From Natronococcus sp. CG52 (GTDB lineage Archaea > Halobacteriota > Halobacteria > Halobacteriales > Natrialbaceae), in assembly GCF_023913515.1 (NCBI RefSeq), contig NZ_CP099391.1, positions 2,232,001-2,296,000 of the forward strand: DNA of 64,000 nt, in the 5' to 3' direction. Below are positions 56,627 through 64,000 of the stretch, in pieces. Below the pieces are notes generated by a model. The model searched no databases. It was given only the letters and a program-made list of their open reading frames with translations, and was not told the DNA's origin. The position numbers were made by a program, and so were the translations under genes. Each line of letters starts with the position of its first letter. The stretch's first letter is position 1.

Positions 56627-57295
56627 CTACTCCGCGTCGGCGATCTGTTCGCCCTCCCAGCATCCCTCGTGGACGAGTTCGTCCGCGTCGAGGCGCTCTC
56701 GCCACCCCTCCTGCTGGAGGACCGGCTCGTCCGGAAACCCGCATTCGGGATAGCCCAGGCAGAGATACGCGATCGGTTTGACGTGCGGCGGAATGTCCAG
56801 CACCTCCCGAACTTCGGCAGGATAGAGGACGCTCACCCAGCCGACGCCGACGCCCTCCGCACGGGCGGCCAGCCAGAGGTTCTGGACCGCGAGACACGCC
56901 GAGTAGACGTCCGTTTGGCGCATCGAACTTCGCCCGAGCACGTGGGGCGCCCCGCGCGTCGGATCGCAGGTCACGCAGACGTTGACCGGCGACTCGCGGA
57001 TTCCCTCGAGTTTCAACGCGGCGAACTCGGATCGCGTTGGCTCCTCGTACCCCTCTCGGGCGGCCGCGATAGCCCGGTCGGCGATCGACGCGATCTCCGC
57101 TTTCGTCTCGTCGTCCCGGACGATCACGAGGTCCCACGGCTGCGAGAAGCCGACGCTCGGCGCGTGGTGGGCGGCCTGAATCAGTCGCTCGAGAACGTCC
57201 TCGGGGATCGGATCGTTCCGAAACCGTCGGATATCTCGACGGGCGTAGATCGTCCTGTAGACCGCGTCTCGTTCGGCGTCCGTGAACGCAACCAT
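56627..57295 (-). CDS. bluB: 5,6-dimethylbenzimidazole synthase BluB / nitroreductase-family flavoprotein
   Basis: The 222-residue protein from ATG 57295 matches BluB: YARRDIRRFRNDPIPEDVL, HHAPSVGFSQPWDLVIV, and the lid region SMRQTDVYSACLAVQNLWLAA followed by GVGVGWVSVLYP. BluB fragments reduced FMN with oxygen to make the lower ligand of cobalamin, which Halobacteria produce. A TATA-like CTTTATAC at about 57321-57328 supports this start; a longer frame to 57373 is rejected. A different nitroreductase activity is possible. Confidence 0.88.
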   Translation of the reverse strand: MVAFTDAERDAVYRTIYARRDIRRFRNDPIPEDVLERLIQAAHHAPSVGFSQPWDLVIVRDDETKAEIASIADRAIAAAREGYEEPTRSEFAALKLEGIRESPVNVCVTCDPTRGAPHVLGRSSMRQTDVYSACLAVQNLWLAARAEGVGVGWVSVLYPAEVREVLDIPPHVKPIAYLCLGYPECGFPDEPVLQQEGWRERLDADELVHEGCWEGEQIADAE

Positions 57296-57369
57296 AGTTT
57301 CAGACGATAAAATATACTCGTATAAAGCCGGTGGTCGGGACAACTCGCGCCGCTCGAGATCGACGCTCG

Positions 57370-58224
57370 TCACTCGAGCGTCTCGGCTGGGTCGACGACC
57401 TCGCCGGTCTCGGGATAGACGCCCGCCTGCTCGCAGAGATCACCCATCGGACAGGCGTCCGGATCCTCGAGACAGGTCGGCTTCCGCGCCGTGCAGTACT
57501 CGCGGCCGAACTGGATCGTCGCCGTGTGTCCGAAGCCGCACTTCGCGGCGGGCACGTCGCGCTCGAGGACCGCCCGAACCGCCTCGTGATCGGCGTCCGG
57601 TTCCGCGATGCCCAGCCGTCGATAGATCCGGTGGACGTGCGTGTCGACGGGGAAGACGCCGCCGCGACCGCCCGCGAACAGCAGGACGCAGTCCGCTGTC
57701 TTGGGTCCGACGCCGCGGACCTCGAGCAGCGTCTCGCGGACGGTGTCGGGATCCTCGTCCCTGACGAAGGCGTCGAACTCGGCGGCGGAGCCGAACTCCT
57801 CGAGCACCCACTCGGCGGCCCCGATCAGCATCTCGGACTTCTGGTTGTACAGCCCCGCGGAACTGATCGTCTCGGCGAGCGTCGACTGCTCGGCGTCGGT
57901 CAGGGATGCCGCGAGGTCGACGCTCTCGGATCGCGGCTGGTCGCTCGCACCGTCGTCGCGCTGGGACGCGCCGCCGTAGCGCTCGAGTAGCGCGTCGTGG
58001 GCCGGCTGACTCGCCTCGTCGCTCGTGTTCTGGCTCAGGATCGTCCGGACGAGACAGGTGAACGCGTCCTGTCCGCCGTAGCTCTTCTGCCAGTACAGCT
58101 CTCCGAGTCGGTCGACGACGCGCTCGGCGCGGGTGTCGGCGGTCGCCGGATCGAACCGGGCGGCGGTGCCGCCGCCGGTCTCGCCGCCGCTGATGTTGAC
58201 CGACGGCTCCGGATCGTCGCTCAT
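57370..58224 (-). CDS. nth: Endonuclease III (DNA glycosylase/AP lyase)
   Basis: The 284-residue protein has the helix-hairpin-helix with catalytic Lys (EVRGVGPKTADCVLLF), the catalytic Asp in FPVDTHVHRIYRRLG and the C-terminal [4Fe-4S] loop C-x6-C-x7-C-x5-C (YCTARKPTC ... ACPMGDLC). It removes oxidised pyrimidines. Two acidic or Gly-rich insertions (N-terminus; about residues 90-105, SQRDDGASDQPRSE) are halophilic additions. Confidence 0.93.
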   Translation of the reverse strand: MSDDPEPSVNISGGETGGGTAARFDPATADTRAERVVDRLGELYWQKSYGGQDAFTCLVRTILSQNTSDEASQPAHDALLERYGGASQRDDGASDQPRSESVDLAASLTDAEQSTLAETISSAGLYNQKSEMLIGAAEWVLEEFGSAAEFDAFVRDEDPDTVRETLLEVRGVGPKTADCVLLFAGGRGGVFPVDTHVHRIYRRLGIAEPDADHEAVRAVLERDVPAAKCGFGHTATIQFGREYCTARKPTCLEDPDACPMGDLCEQAGVYPETGEVVDPAETLE

Positions 58225-58306
58225 ACGCTCGGGTTCGGGCTCGAGAAGCAAAACCGCCGCGGAGTCGGAACCGGTTCGAAGCCGGTCTCGCTCGCGACCT
58301 CACGGT

Positions 58307-58720
58307 TCACTCGACGGTGATCGTCACCGTCGCCTCGGCGCCGTCGGCCAGCGCGTCGATCAGGTTGCGATCGAACCCCTCGGCGGCGAACTCGGCGCCG
58401 ACCACGATCGTGCGGTCGTCCACGTAGTCGCTGGTTCGACCGACCGCGCTGCGCTCGTTCGCGAACTCGAGGTCGGGATGGCCCCGCCCCGTCACCGATT
58501 CGCGGTGGCCATCGGCTTCTATCGCGACCGTGATCGTCGCGTCGGAGTCCTGGCAGGCCTCGACGAACTCGGGATCGAAGTCGGCGGGCGTCCGGTCGGC
58601 CTCGATCGCCAGAATGCAGTCCCCCGCGGGGGTGAGGTAATCGTCGGTCGTCACCTCGAACGTGCTCGCGTGTTCGGCGCTGACGTGCTCGTGACCGCGA
58701 GCGCGGATGACTTCGTTCAT
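58307..58720 (-). CDS. DUF371 domain protein
   Basis: The 137-residue protein matches the archaeal DUF371 family: an N-terminal IRARGHEHVSAEHASTFEVT, a central CILAIEADRTPADFD and RGHPDLEFAN, and an acidic end. Members are conserved across Euryarchaea without a known function. It lies 83 bp upstream of nth on the same strand and may be co-transcribed. Confidence 0.85.
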   Translation of the reverse strand: MNEVIRARGHEHVSAEHASTFEVTTDDYLTPAGDCILAIEADRTPADFDPEFVEACQDSDATITVAIEADGHRESVTGRGHPDLEFANERSAVGRTSDYVDDRTIVVGAEFAAEGFDRNLIDALADGAEATVTITVE

Positions 58721-58920
58721 GAAGAACGGTTCGTTGCCGGCCGGAAAACGGGATCGAATTCCGGTCCGGAACGTCCGCCGACACCGACCGTTTCAGCGCT
58801 CGATACTGATCTTCTCAGCGACAATTCCTGGATCGTATTCTCGCGTTTCAGGGCCTGTAACGTTCGTAATCTCGGCTTTCCACCCGAACAATTATGTCCG
58901 TCTCTCTGGGACCAGATTCT

Positions 58921-59793
58921 ATGGTTGATATTACCAGCGACCACATAACTCGCAGGGAGACCCTCCGCTACGGAGGAACCACCGCAGTCGCGTTGCTCGC
59001 CACAGGGTGTCTCGGCCAGGACGATACGGGCGAAGCCGACGAGGACGCCGAGAATAGCGAGGCAGACGCCGGAACTGGCGCCGCCGAGAACGGTGAAGAG
59101 AACGGGGAGGTCGAGAGCGTCGTCGTCGGAACGGAAGCGGGATTCCCGCCGTTCGAGATGATCGAAGACGGCGAGATCGTCGGCTTCGACGTCGATCTGA
59201 CCGAAGCGATGCTCGAGGAGGCCCAGGGGTACGAGCTCGAGGAGTGGCGGGACCTGGAGTTCGGATCGCTGATCCCGGCGCTCGAGGACGGCAGCATCGA
59301 CGTGATCGCCGCGGCCATGACGATCACGGAAGAGCGCGAGGAGCAGATCGCCTTCACGGATCCCTACTTCAGCGCCGACCAGTCCGTGCTGGTCGCCGAG
59401 GGCGGCGACTTCCAGCCGGAGTCGCTCGAGGACTTCGACGGACAGTCGGTCGGCGCGCAGGTCGGGACCACCGGCGAGGGCGTCGTCGAGGAGGAGTTGA
59501 TCGAGGCCGGACGCATCGGAGAGGGGGATTACGCCTCGTACGACAGCTACATCCTGGCGGTCGAAGACCTGGAACGGGGGATCGTCGACGCGATCGTCAT
59601 CGACGAACCGGTCGGCGACACGTTCGCCGACGAGCGAAACGTCGAAGTGGCGCTCACGCACGAAACCGGCGAGGAGTTCGGCCTCGGCGTCCGACAGGAG
59701 GACGACGACCTGCGGGAGGCCCTGAACGAGGGGCTCGAGTCGATCGAGGAGTCGAGCGAGTACGAGGAGCTCCTCTCGGAGTGGTTCGGCTGA
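58921..59793 (+). CDS. Amino-acid ABC transporter substrate-binding lipoprotein (SBP family 3)
   Basis: The 290-residue protein starts at ATG 58921, with TATA-like CAATTAT at about 58889-58895. It has a Tat-type signal and lipobox (TRRETLRYGG ... LLATGC), an acidic linker and the family-3 fold: VVVGTEAGFPPFEMIEDGEIVGFDVDL, then TITEEREEQIAFTDPYF. Family-3 proteins bind polar amino acids. It is first in a four-gene operon. Confidence 0.92.
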   Translation: MVDITSDHITRRETLRYGGTTAVALLATGCLGQDDTGEADEDAENSEADAGTGAAENGEENGEVESVVVGTEAGFPPFEMIEDGEIVGFDVDLTEAMLEEAQGYELEEWRDLEFGSLIPALEDGSIDVIAAAMTITEEREEQIAFTDPYFSADQSVLVAEGGDFQPESLEDFDGQSVGAQVGTTGEGVVEEELIEAGRIGEGDYASYDSYILAVEDLERGIVDAIVIDEPVGDTFADERNVEVALTHETGEEFGLGVRQEDDDLREALNEGLESIEESSEYEELLSEWFG

Positions 59794-59794
59794 C

Positions 59795-60547
59795 GTGACG
59801 AGCGTTTCGGCGGTCGGCGGGGTAGCGACGCCGGTCGCGCTGTCGTGGCTCGAGCCGATCGCATTCTCCGCCTCCGAGGACTGGCTGTTCGTCCTCGACA
59901 ACTACGAGTACTTACTCGCCGGGGCGGTGATCACCGTCGCGCTGACGGCGACGAGTATCGTGCTCGGGCTCCTGCTCGGTTTCCCGGCCGGAGCGATCGA
60001 GCTCTACGGCGGCCGCTTCTCGAGCGGCGTCGTCCGGAAAGTCGGCGTCGCAGTGAGGGGAACGCCCATTCTCGTGATCATGGTGTTCACGTTCTTCGTG
60101 TTCCCGCTCGAGTGGGTGTATGTGCTTCCGGCCAGCGAGCCGTTCCAGGCCGCCGTACTCGCGCTGGGCGTCCGCAGCGCCGCCTACCAGTCACAGATCT
60201 TCCGCGGCGCGCTCCAAAGCATCGACCCTGGACAGCTCGAGGCCGCCGAGTCGATCGGCATGTCCAGGCGGAAAGCGATCGGTTACGTGCTGGTCCCCCA
60301 GGCACTCCGGCGGAGCGTCCCGGGGTTCCAGAACGAGTTCACCATCGTGCTCAAGGACACCAGCATCGCTTTCGCCATCGGGCTCGGCGAACTCCTCAGA
60401 CACTCCCACGACCTGATGACCCAGCAGACGACCGCGGCGCTGGAACTGTTCGTCTTCGCCAGTCTGATCTACTTCCTGCTCACGATTTCGACGAATCGCA
60501 CGCTCGACTACGTGAACGATCGGTACGCGATACCGGGTGAGGGATGA
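59795..60547 (+). CDS. Amino-acid ABC transporter permease 1
   Basis: The 250-residue protein from GTG 59795 has a His/Glu/Gln-transporter type permease domain with GTPILVIMVFTFFVFPL and the EAA loop IDPGQLEAAESIGMSRRKA. It starts one base after the binding-protein stop. With permease 2 it should form the channel. Confidence 0.9.
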   Translation: MTSVSAVGGVATPVALSWLEPIAFSASEDWLFVLDNYEYLLAGAVITVALTATSIVLGLLLGFPAGAIELYGGRFSSGVVRKVGVAVRGTPILVIMVFTFFVFPLEWVYVLPASEPFQAAVLALGVRSAAYQSQIFRGALQSIDPGQLEAAESIGMSRRKAIGYVLVPQALRRSVPGFQNEFTIVLKDTSIAFAIGLGELLRHSHDLMTQQTTAALELFVFASLIYFLLTISTNRTLDYVNDRYAIPGEG

Positions 60548-60548
60548 C

Positions 60549-61322
60549 ATGACGGCACAACGAACCGACGATCGGCGACGATCGGAGAGCGAACCGCTGT
60601 TGCGTATCGAGAACGTCTGGAAGTCCTTCGGCAGCGAACAGGTGTTCCGCGGGATCGACCTCGCGGTTGATCGGGGCGACGTCGAGGTCCTGGTCGGCCC
60701 CTCCGGGAGTGGCAAGTCGACGCTCCTGCGTTGTATCAACCGGCTGACGGAGGTCGACGACGGCGAGATCTATCTCGACGGCGAGTGCGTGACCGCCGCC
60801 GACGCCGACGTCAACGAGTTGCGCCAGCAGGTCGGAATGGTCTTTCAGGATATCAACCTCTTCGCCCACCTGACCGCGCGCGAGAATGTCACGCTTGGAC
60901 TCCGCCGCGTCCGCGGCTTCAGTAAAGGCGAGGCTCGCGAGCGAGCGGACCGGGAGCTGGAAAACGTCGGACTGAGCGATCAGGTCGACTCCTATCCGGC
61001 GCAGCTCTCGGGCGGCCAGAAACAGCGCGTCGGAATCGCCCGCGCGCTCGCCATGGATCCGAAGCTGATGCTGTTCGACGAGCCGACGAGCGCGCTCGAT
61101 CCCGAACTCTCGAACAGCGTCCTCGAGGTGATGGAACAACTCGTCGAGGCAGGGATGACCATGATCGTGGTGACCCACGAGATGCGCTTCGCCAGGTCGG
61201 CCGCCGACAGCATTACGTTCCTCGAGGGCGGTCGAATCGTCGAGCGCGGCCCGCCCGAGCGGCTGTTCGAGAACCCGGAGCGAGAGCGAACCCGCGAGTT
61301 CCTCGAGAGCATCTATGGATAG
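60549..61322 (+). CDS. Amino-acid ABC transporter ATP-binding protein (GlnQ-like)
   Basis: The 257-residue ATPase has Walker A GPSGSGKST, signature LSGGQKQRVGIARALA, Walker B LMLFDEPTSALD and the switch VVTHE. Start ATG 60549 lies 2 bp after the permease 1 stop; GTG 60537 is an alternative. It is unusually placed between the two permease genes. Confidence 0.93.
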   Translation: MTAQRTDDRRRSESEPLLRIENVWKSFGSEQVFRGIDLAVDRGDVEVLVGPSGSGKSTLLRCINRLTEVDDGEIYLDGECVTAADADVNELRQQVGMVFQDINLFAHLTARENVTLGLRRVRGFSKGEARERADRELENVGLSDQVDSYPAQLSGGQKQRVGIARALAMDPKLMLFDEPTSALDPELSNSVLEVMEQLVEAGMTMIVVTHEMRFARSAADSITFLEGGRIVERGPPERLFENPERERTREFLESIYG

Positions 61323-62319
61323 TTCGACCGACGCCCGGAAGCTGACGGTGCCCGAGATTCGCGTCGGACGCGTCCTCGCCATCCTCGCTGCGGTCGCGTT
61401 CTGGGGCTGGCTCCTCACTCGATGGATCAACGACTGGGTACTCGCACGAATCGGGGTCGGACCGGGTGCCGGAGCGCACTTCCTCGAGTCCGAGCCGTTC
61501 GACGCGGCCGCCGAGCGACTCGCGGCGTCGGCGGATGCCTACGGCCCCTTCGCGGGCGTCGTCGACTGGATCGGCTCGGTCGTCGGCGGCGTCGGCGTGG
61601 CAGTCGACCTCGCGCCGGTGCTCGCGGTCGGGGCGTGGTACACGATCGTCCTGACCGTCGTGAGCATCGTCCTCGGGTTGCTCATCGCCGTTCCGCTGAG
61701 CGTAGTCCGGGTCTACGGCGGCCCGTTTCGGTGGCTCGCGCTGGGATACATCGAACTCATCAGGGGGACGCCGCTGCTCGCCCAGCTGTTCGTACTGTAC
61801 TTCGGGCTCCCGCTCGCCGTCTGGCTCCACGGCGTCGAAACCGTCGGTCGGGGACCGATTCCCGATCAAGCGTTCATCATCGCCGTCGTGGGGTTTACCA
61901 TCAACAGCTCCGCCTACCAGGCGGAGTACATCCGCGGCGCGCTCGAGAGCGTCGACCGCGGCCAACTCACCGCCGCGCGGTCGGTCGGGCTCTCGCAGCT
62001 CGATGGACTCCGATACGTCGTGATGCCACAGACGCTCCGGTACGCCATTCCCGCCTGGACGAACGAACTCGTCTACTTGATCAAGTACTCGTCGCTGGCG
62101 GCGTTTATCACGGTTCCCGAACTCTACTACCGGGCGTCCCGGATCGCCTCGCGAACGTTCGAACACACCGCTATCTACGCCACCATCGCGATCGTCTATC
62201 TCGCGATCGTCCTGACGGCGACGGTACTGATGAGCCGCGTCGAACGGGAGGTCGCTATCCCCGGCCTGGGTCAAGCTGAGGGGCGCTACCAGGGGAAAAC
62301 CGAAGGCGAGCGGGAATAA
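61315..62319 (+). CDS. Amino-acid ABC transporter permease 2 (long form)
   Basis: The 334-residue protein has an extra N-terminal membrane helix and a ~50-residue external loop (about 40-95) before the standard permease domain, which carries RGTPLLAQLFVLYFGLPLA and the EAA loop VDRGQLTAARSVGLSQLDG. It overlaps the ATPase gene by 8 bp. Confidence 0.9.
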   Translation: MDSSTDARKLTVPEIRVGRVLAILAAVAFWGWLLTRWINDWVLARIGVGPGAGAHFLESEPFDAAAERLAASADAYGPFAGVVDWIGSVVGGVGVAVDLAPVLAVGAWYTIVLTVVSIVLGLLIAVPLSVVRVYGGPFRWLALGYIELIRGTPLLAQLFVLYFGLPLAVWLHGVETVGRGPIPDQAFIIAVVGFTINSSAYQAEYIRGALESVDRGQLTAARSVGLSQLDGLRYVVMPQTLRYAIPAWTNELVYLIKYSSLAAFITVPELYYRASRIASRTFEHTAIYATIAIVYLAIVLTATVLMSRVEREVAIPGLGQAEGRYQGKTEGERE

Positions 62320-62332
62320 TCGAGAGCGGAAC

Positions 62333-63649
62333 CTATCGACCGTGGGGGTTCTCCAGGTACGGGAACTCGCGGACCGACATCTCGTCGAAGTACCGCGTCT
62401 CGTCGAGGTCGTGAATCGCCCCGCTGGCGATGCGTCGGAACGTCTCCACGTAGACCGTGACGGTCGCGTTGATCGTCGTTCCGACGGCCATCTGGCCCCG
62501 GTCTTCGCTCTGGTGGGCGACCTCGTAGAGGAGCGCCGCGGCGTCGGTCTGTGGCGGCAGAGCTTCCTCGTAGGATCCCCAGAGCGGGCCGTACGGATAC
62601 CGGTTGATCTTGTCGAGCTTCCCGCCGCCGCGGGCCTGCATCGCGTCCTTCGCGAGGATTCCGAGCTGGAGCGAGCGCTTCTGTGCGTCCTCGCTCAGGA
62701 AGACGTTGCCGCCTCCCTCCTCGATGTCGTCGGAGATGTCGGCGTAGGCCGGCCCCTGTGGCGCCATCACGCTCATCACGGTCTGCCAGTCCGGACCGGA
62801 CTCGTCCGTCGAATCGGGATCGATGGCCGCTCCCTGGTGGTGGTGGGTGAACGCCCAGTCAGGATCGGCCTCGAGATACGACTCCGTTATCGCGCGGGTT
62901 TCGGGATTGAGACGCAGGCCGTGATTCCGAACGGTTTCCGGCGGGTCGTCGATCGTCGGCTCGAGCGGGATCTCCTCGGTCGGCAGGTTGTACGACGACC
63001 CCTCCCACCACTCCTCGCGTTCGTCCTCGATCGGCGTGAAGTCGGGGTCGACGCTGAAGTCGCGATTGAGGTCGTAGCCGCCGCCAGTGGGGTACTCGTA
63101 GAAGTAGTTCGGCTCGGAAAGGGAGTCGCCCTCCTCCCACTCGGTCGTGTTGATCCGTCGCTGGATGCGATCGCCCTCCTCCGCGAGTCCGCTGTCACCC
63201 CGGAACTCGCTCCCGTCGGGGTTCGCGTCGGGAATGATCGTCAGCGTGAGATTGTCGAGGATCCCCTCGATTTCCGGCGAGGTGCCCCGTGCGAATTGCT
63301 CGATGACCTTGACGGTGGCTTCGACGCCGGCCGGTTCGTCGCCGTGGATCCCGTTGATCATGTGGACGTTCTCATCGCCGTCGCCGAGCGTTACCTCCCA
63401 GATCGGATCGTTCCGGCCCGCCGATCGGCCTCTCTCGGCGAGTTCGACGCGATCGCTTCGGCGATCGATCCGCTGGAGCCGCTCGGCTAGCTGCTCGTTA
63501 TCGAGGAACGACTCGTAGTTAACCGCGTTCTCGTTGGGTGCCCACGGACCGCCCGGTCGATACCGATCGTCGTCCGCACTGCCGACGCCGACGAGTCCCA
63601 GTGCCGAAAGCGATACACCTGTCGACTTGATGAACATCCTCCGGTCCAT
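62333..63649 (-). CDS. Exported M14-family zinc carboxypeptidase
   Basis: The 438-residue protein has an N-terminal signal beginning MDRRMFIKSTGVSLSALG, weakly Tat-like, and an M14 metallopeptidase domain: zinc ligands His and Glu in INGIHGDEPAG near residue 100, DANPDGSEFR, and THHHQG carrying the third His near 265. It would trim C-terminal residues from peptides or proteins outside the cell. A TATA-like GATAAC at about 63671-63676 supports the ATG. It is convergent with the amino-acid transporter, which suggests peptide scavenging but does not show it. Confidence 0.85.
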   Translation of the reverse strand: MDRRMFIKSTGVSLSALGLVGVGSADDDRYRPGGPWAPNENAVNYESFLDNEQLAERLQRIDRRSDRVELAERGRSAGRNDPIWEVTLGDGDENVHMINGIHGDEPAGVEATVKVIEQFARGTSPEIEGILDNLTLTIIPDANPDGSEFRGDSGLAEEGDRIQRRINTTEWEEGDSLSEPNYFYEYPTGGGYDLNRDFSVDPDFTPIEDEREEWWEGSSYNLPTEEIPLEPTIDDPPETVRNHGLRLNPETRAITESYLEADPDWAFTHHHQGAAIDPDSTDESGPDWQTVMSVMAPQGPAYADISDDIEEGGGNVFLSEDAQKRSLQLGILAKDAMQARGGGKLDKINRYPYGPLWGSYEEALPPQTDAAALLYEVAHQSEDRGQMAVGTTINATVTVYVETFRRIASGAIHDLDETRYFDEMSVREFPYLENPHGR

Positions 63650-63792
63650 TGAATTAATCTCGGCCGGGCGTTATCAGTGGGCCGAAAAGTAGTCTGGGAG
63701 CCGGGACAACATCTGCAACTGACCGAAATCCATATACCGAAACAACGAAGTGACAGGTAACGTTCGGGTGGAGACGAGTCGATCGGACGGCG

Positions 63793-64000
63793 TCAGATCA
63801 GACTCGCGCCGTCGAACTCGCCGCGGCTGTACTCGATGTCCAGCAGGTTGAGGATCGTCGGCGTAATGTCGAAGAGGTCGGCGTCGCCGATCGACGCGTC
63901 CGGATCGTCGATGTACAGCGAGGTGTCGTCGAAGCTGTGCATCCCGTTGCGCGGTCCGGTCGTGAACACCTCGGAGTCGGCCTTGAATCCGGACTTGAGG
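63793..64000 (-). CDS. Phosphodiesterase/alkaline-phosphatase-superfamily protein (C-terminal end only)
   Basis: The frame is open to the right edge of the window, so the start lies outside. The visible 68 C-terminal residues include RNGMHSFDDTSLYIDD and DLFDITPTILNLLDIEY, typical of the end of type I phosphodiesterase/nucleotide pyrophosphatase proteins, where metal-binding residues lie further upstream. Substrate and full domain layout cannot be judged. Confidence 0.65.
   Translation of the reverse strand, partial: LKSGFKADSEVFTTGPRNGMHSFDDTSLYIDDPDASIGDADLFDITPTILNLLDIEYSRGEFDGASLI

Overview
The window is chromosomal DNA of an extremely halophilic archaeon (class Halobacteria). The evidence is a set of very acidic proteins, many twin-arginine signal peptides, TATA boxes about 25 bp before start codons (leaderless transcripts), an archaeal rRNA operon with a tRNA-Ala spacer, a haloarchaeal gas-vesicle cluster and aCPSF1. 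The family is probably Natrialbaceae-like, but I infer that from general resemblance only.

Region 1 (1-7301) is the right-hand part of an integrated element, visibly less GC-rich than what follows. It carries a truncated ParB-like gene, a single-chain type IIG-like restriction-modification enzyme that overlaps a divergent TATA-binding-protein (TBP) paralog, a two-helix membrane protein, an orphan acidic protein and a tyrosine integrase. It ends at a 38-bp copy of the 3' half of tRNA-Val, taken as the attachment site. The intact tRNA gene should lie left of the window. A decayed second tRNA-Val fragment lies 100 bp further right.

Region 2 (7.3-15.3 kb) holds a receiver-like protein whose phospho-acceptor Asp is Glu, then a complete minus-strand rRNA operon (16S, tRNA-Ala, 23S, 5S) with both long processing stems visible, then about 1 kb without recognisable genes.

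Region 3 (15.3-31.6 kb) holds a DsbA-like secreted protein, an aspartoacylase-like enzyme, zinc microproteins, a formate-dehydrogenase operon with a divergent TorD-type chaperone, a KaiC/histidine-kinase pair and an alcohol dehydrogenase. Each of the two divergent formate-dehydrogenase transcripts appears to begin with a tiny ORF that ends on the start codon of the first real gene.

Region 4 (31.6-38.4 kb) is a gas-vesicle cluster, gvpA-N-O on plus and gvpF-G-H-(novel protein)-J-K-L-M on minus. No gvpC, gvpD or gvpE is seen, and a 305-residue protein sits where gvpI is expected.

Region 5 (38.6-49.2 kb) holds a CHY zinc-finger protein, a membrane-anchored transcription factor with a Thr/Glu-rich outer domain and a likely operator, mutS, nucS, small enzymes, a lipoprotein and the transcription-termination nuclease aCPSF1.

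Region 6 (49.5-64 kb) holds an EamA exporter, a polysaccharide deacetylase, a PotABCD-like ABC system, BluB, endonuclease III, a DUF371 protein, an amino-acid ABC system, a secreted M14 peptidase and the end of a phosphodiesterase-like gene.
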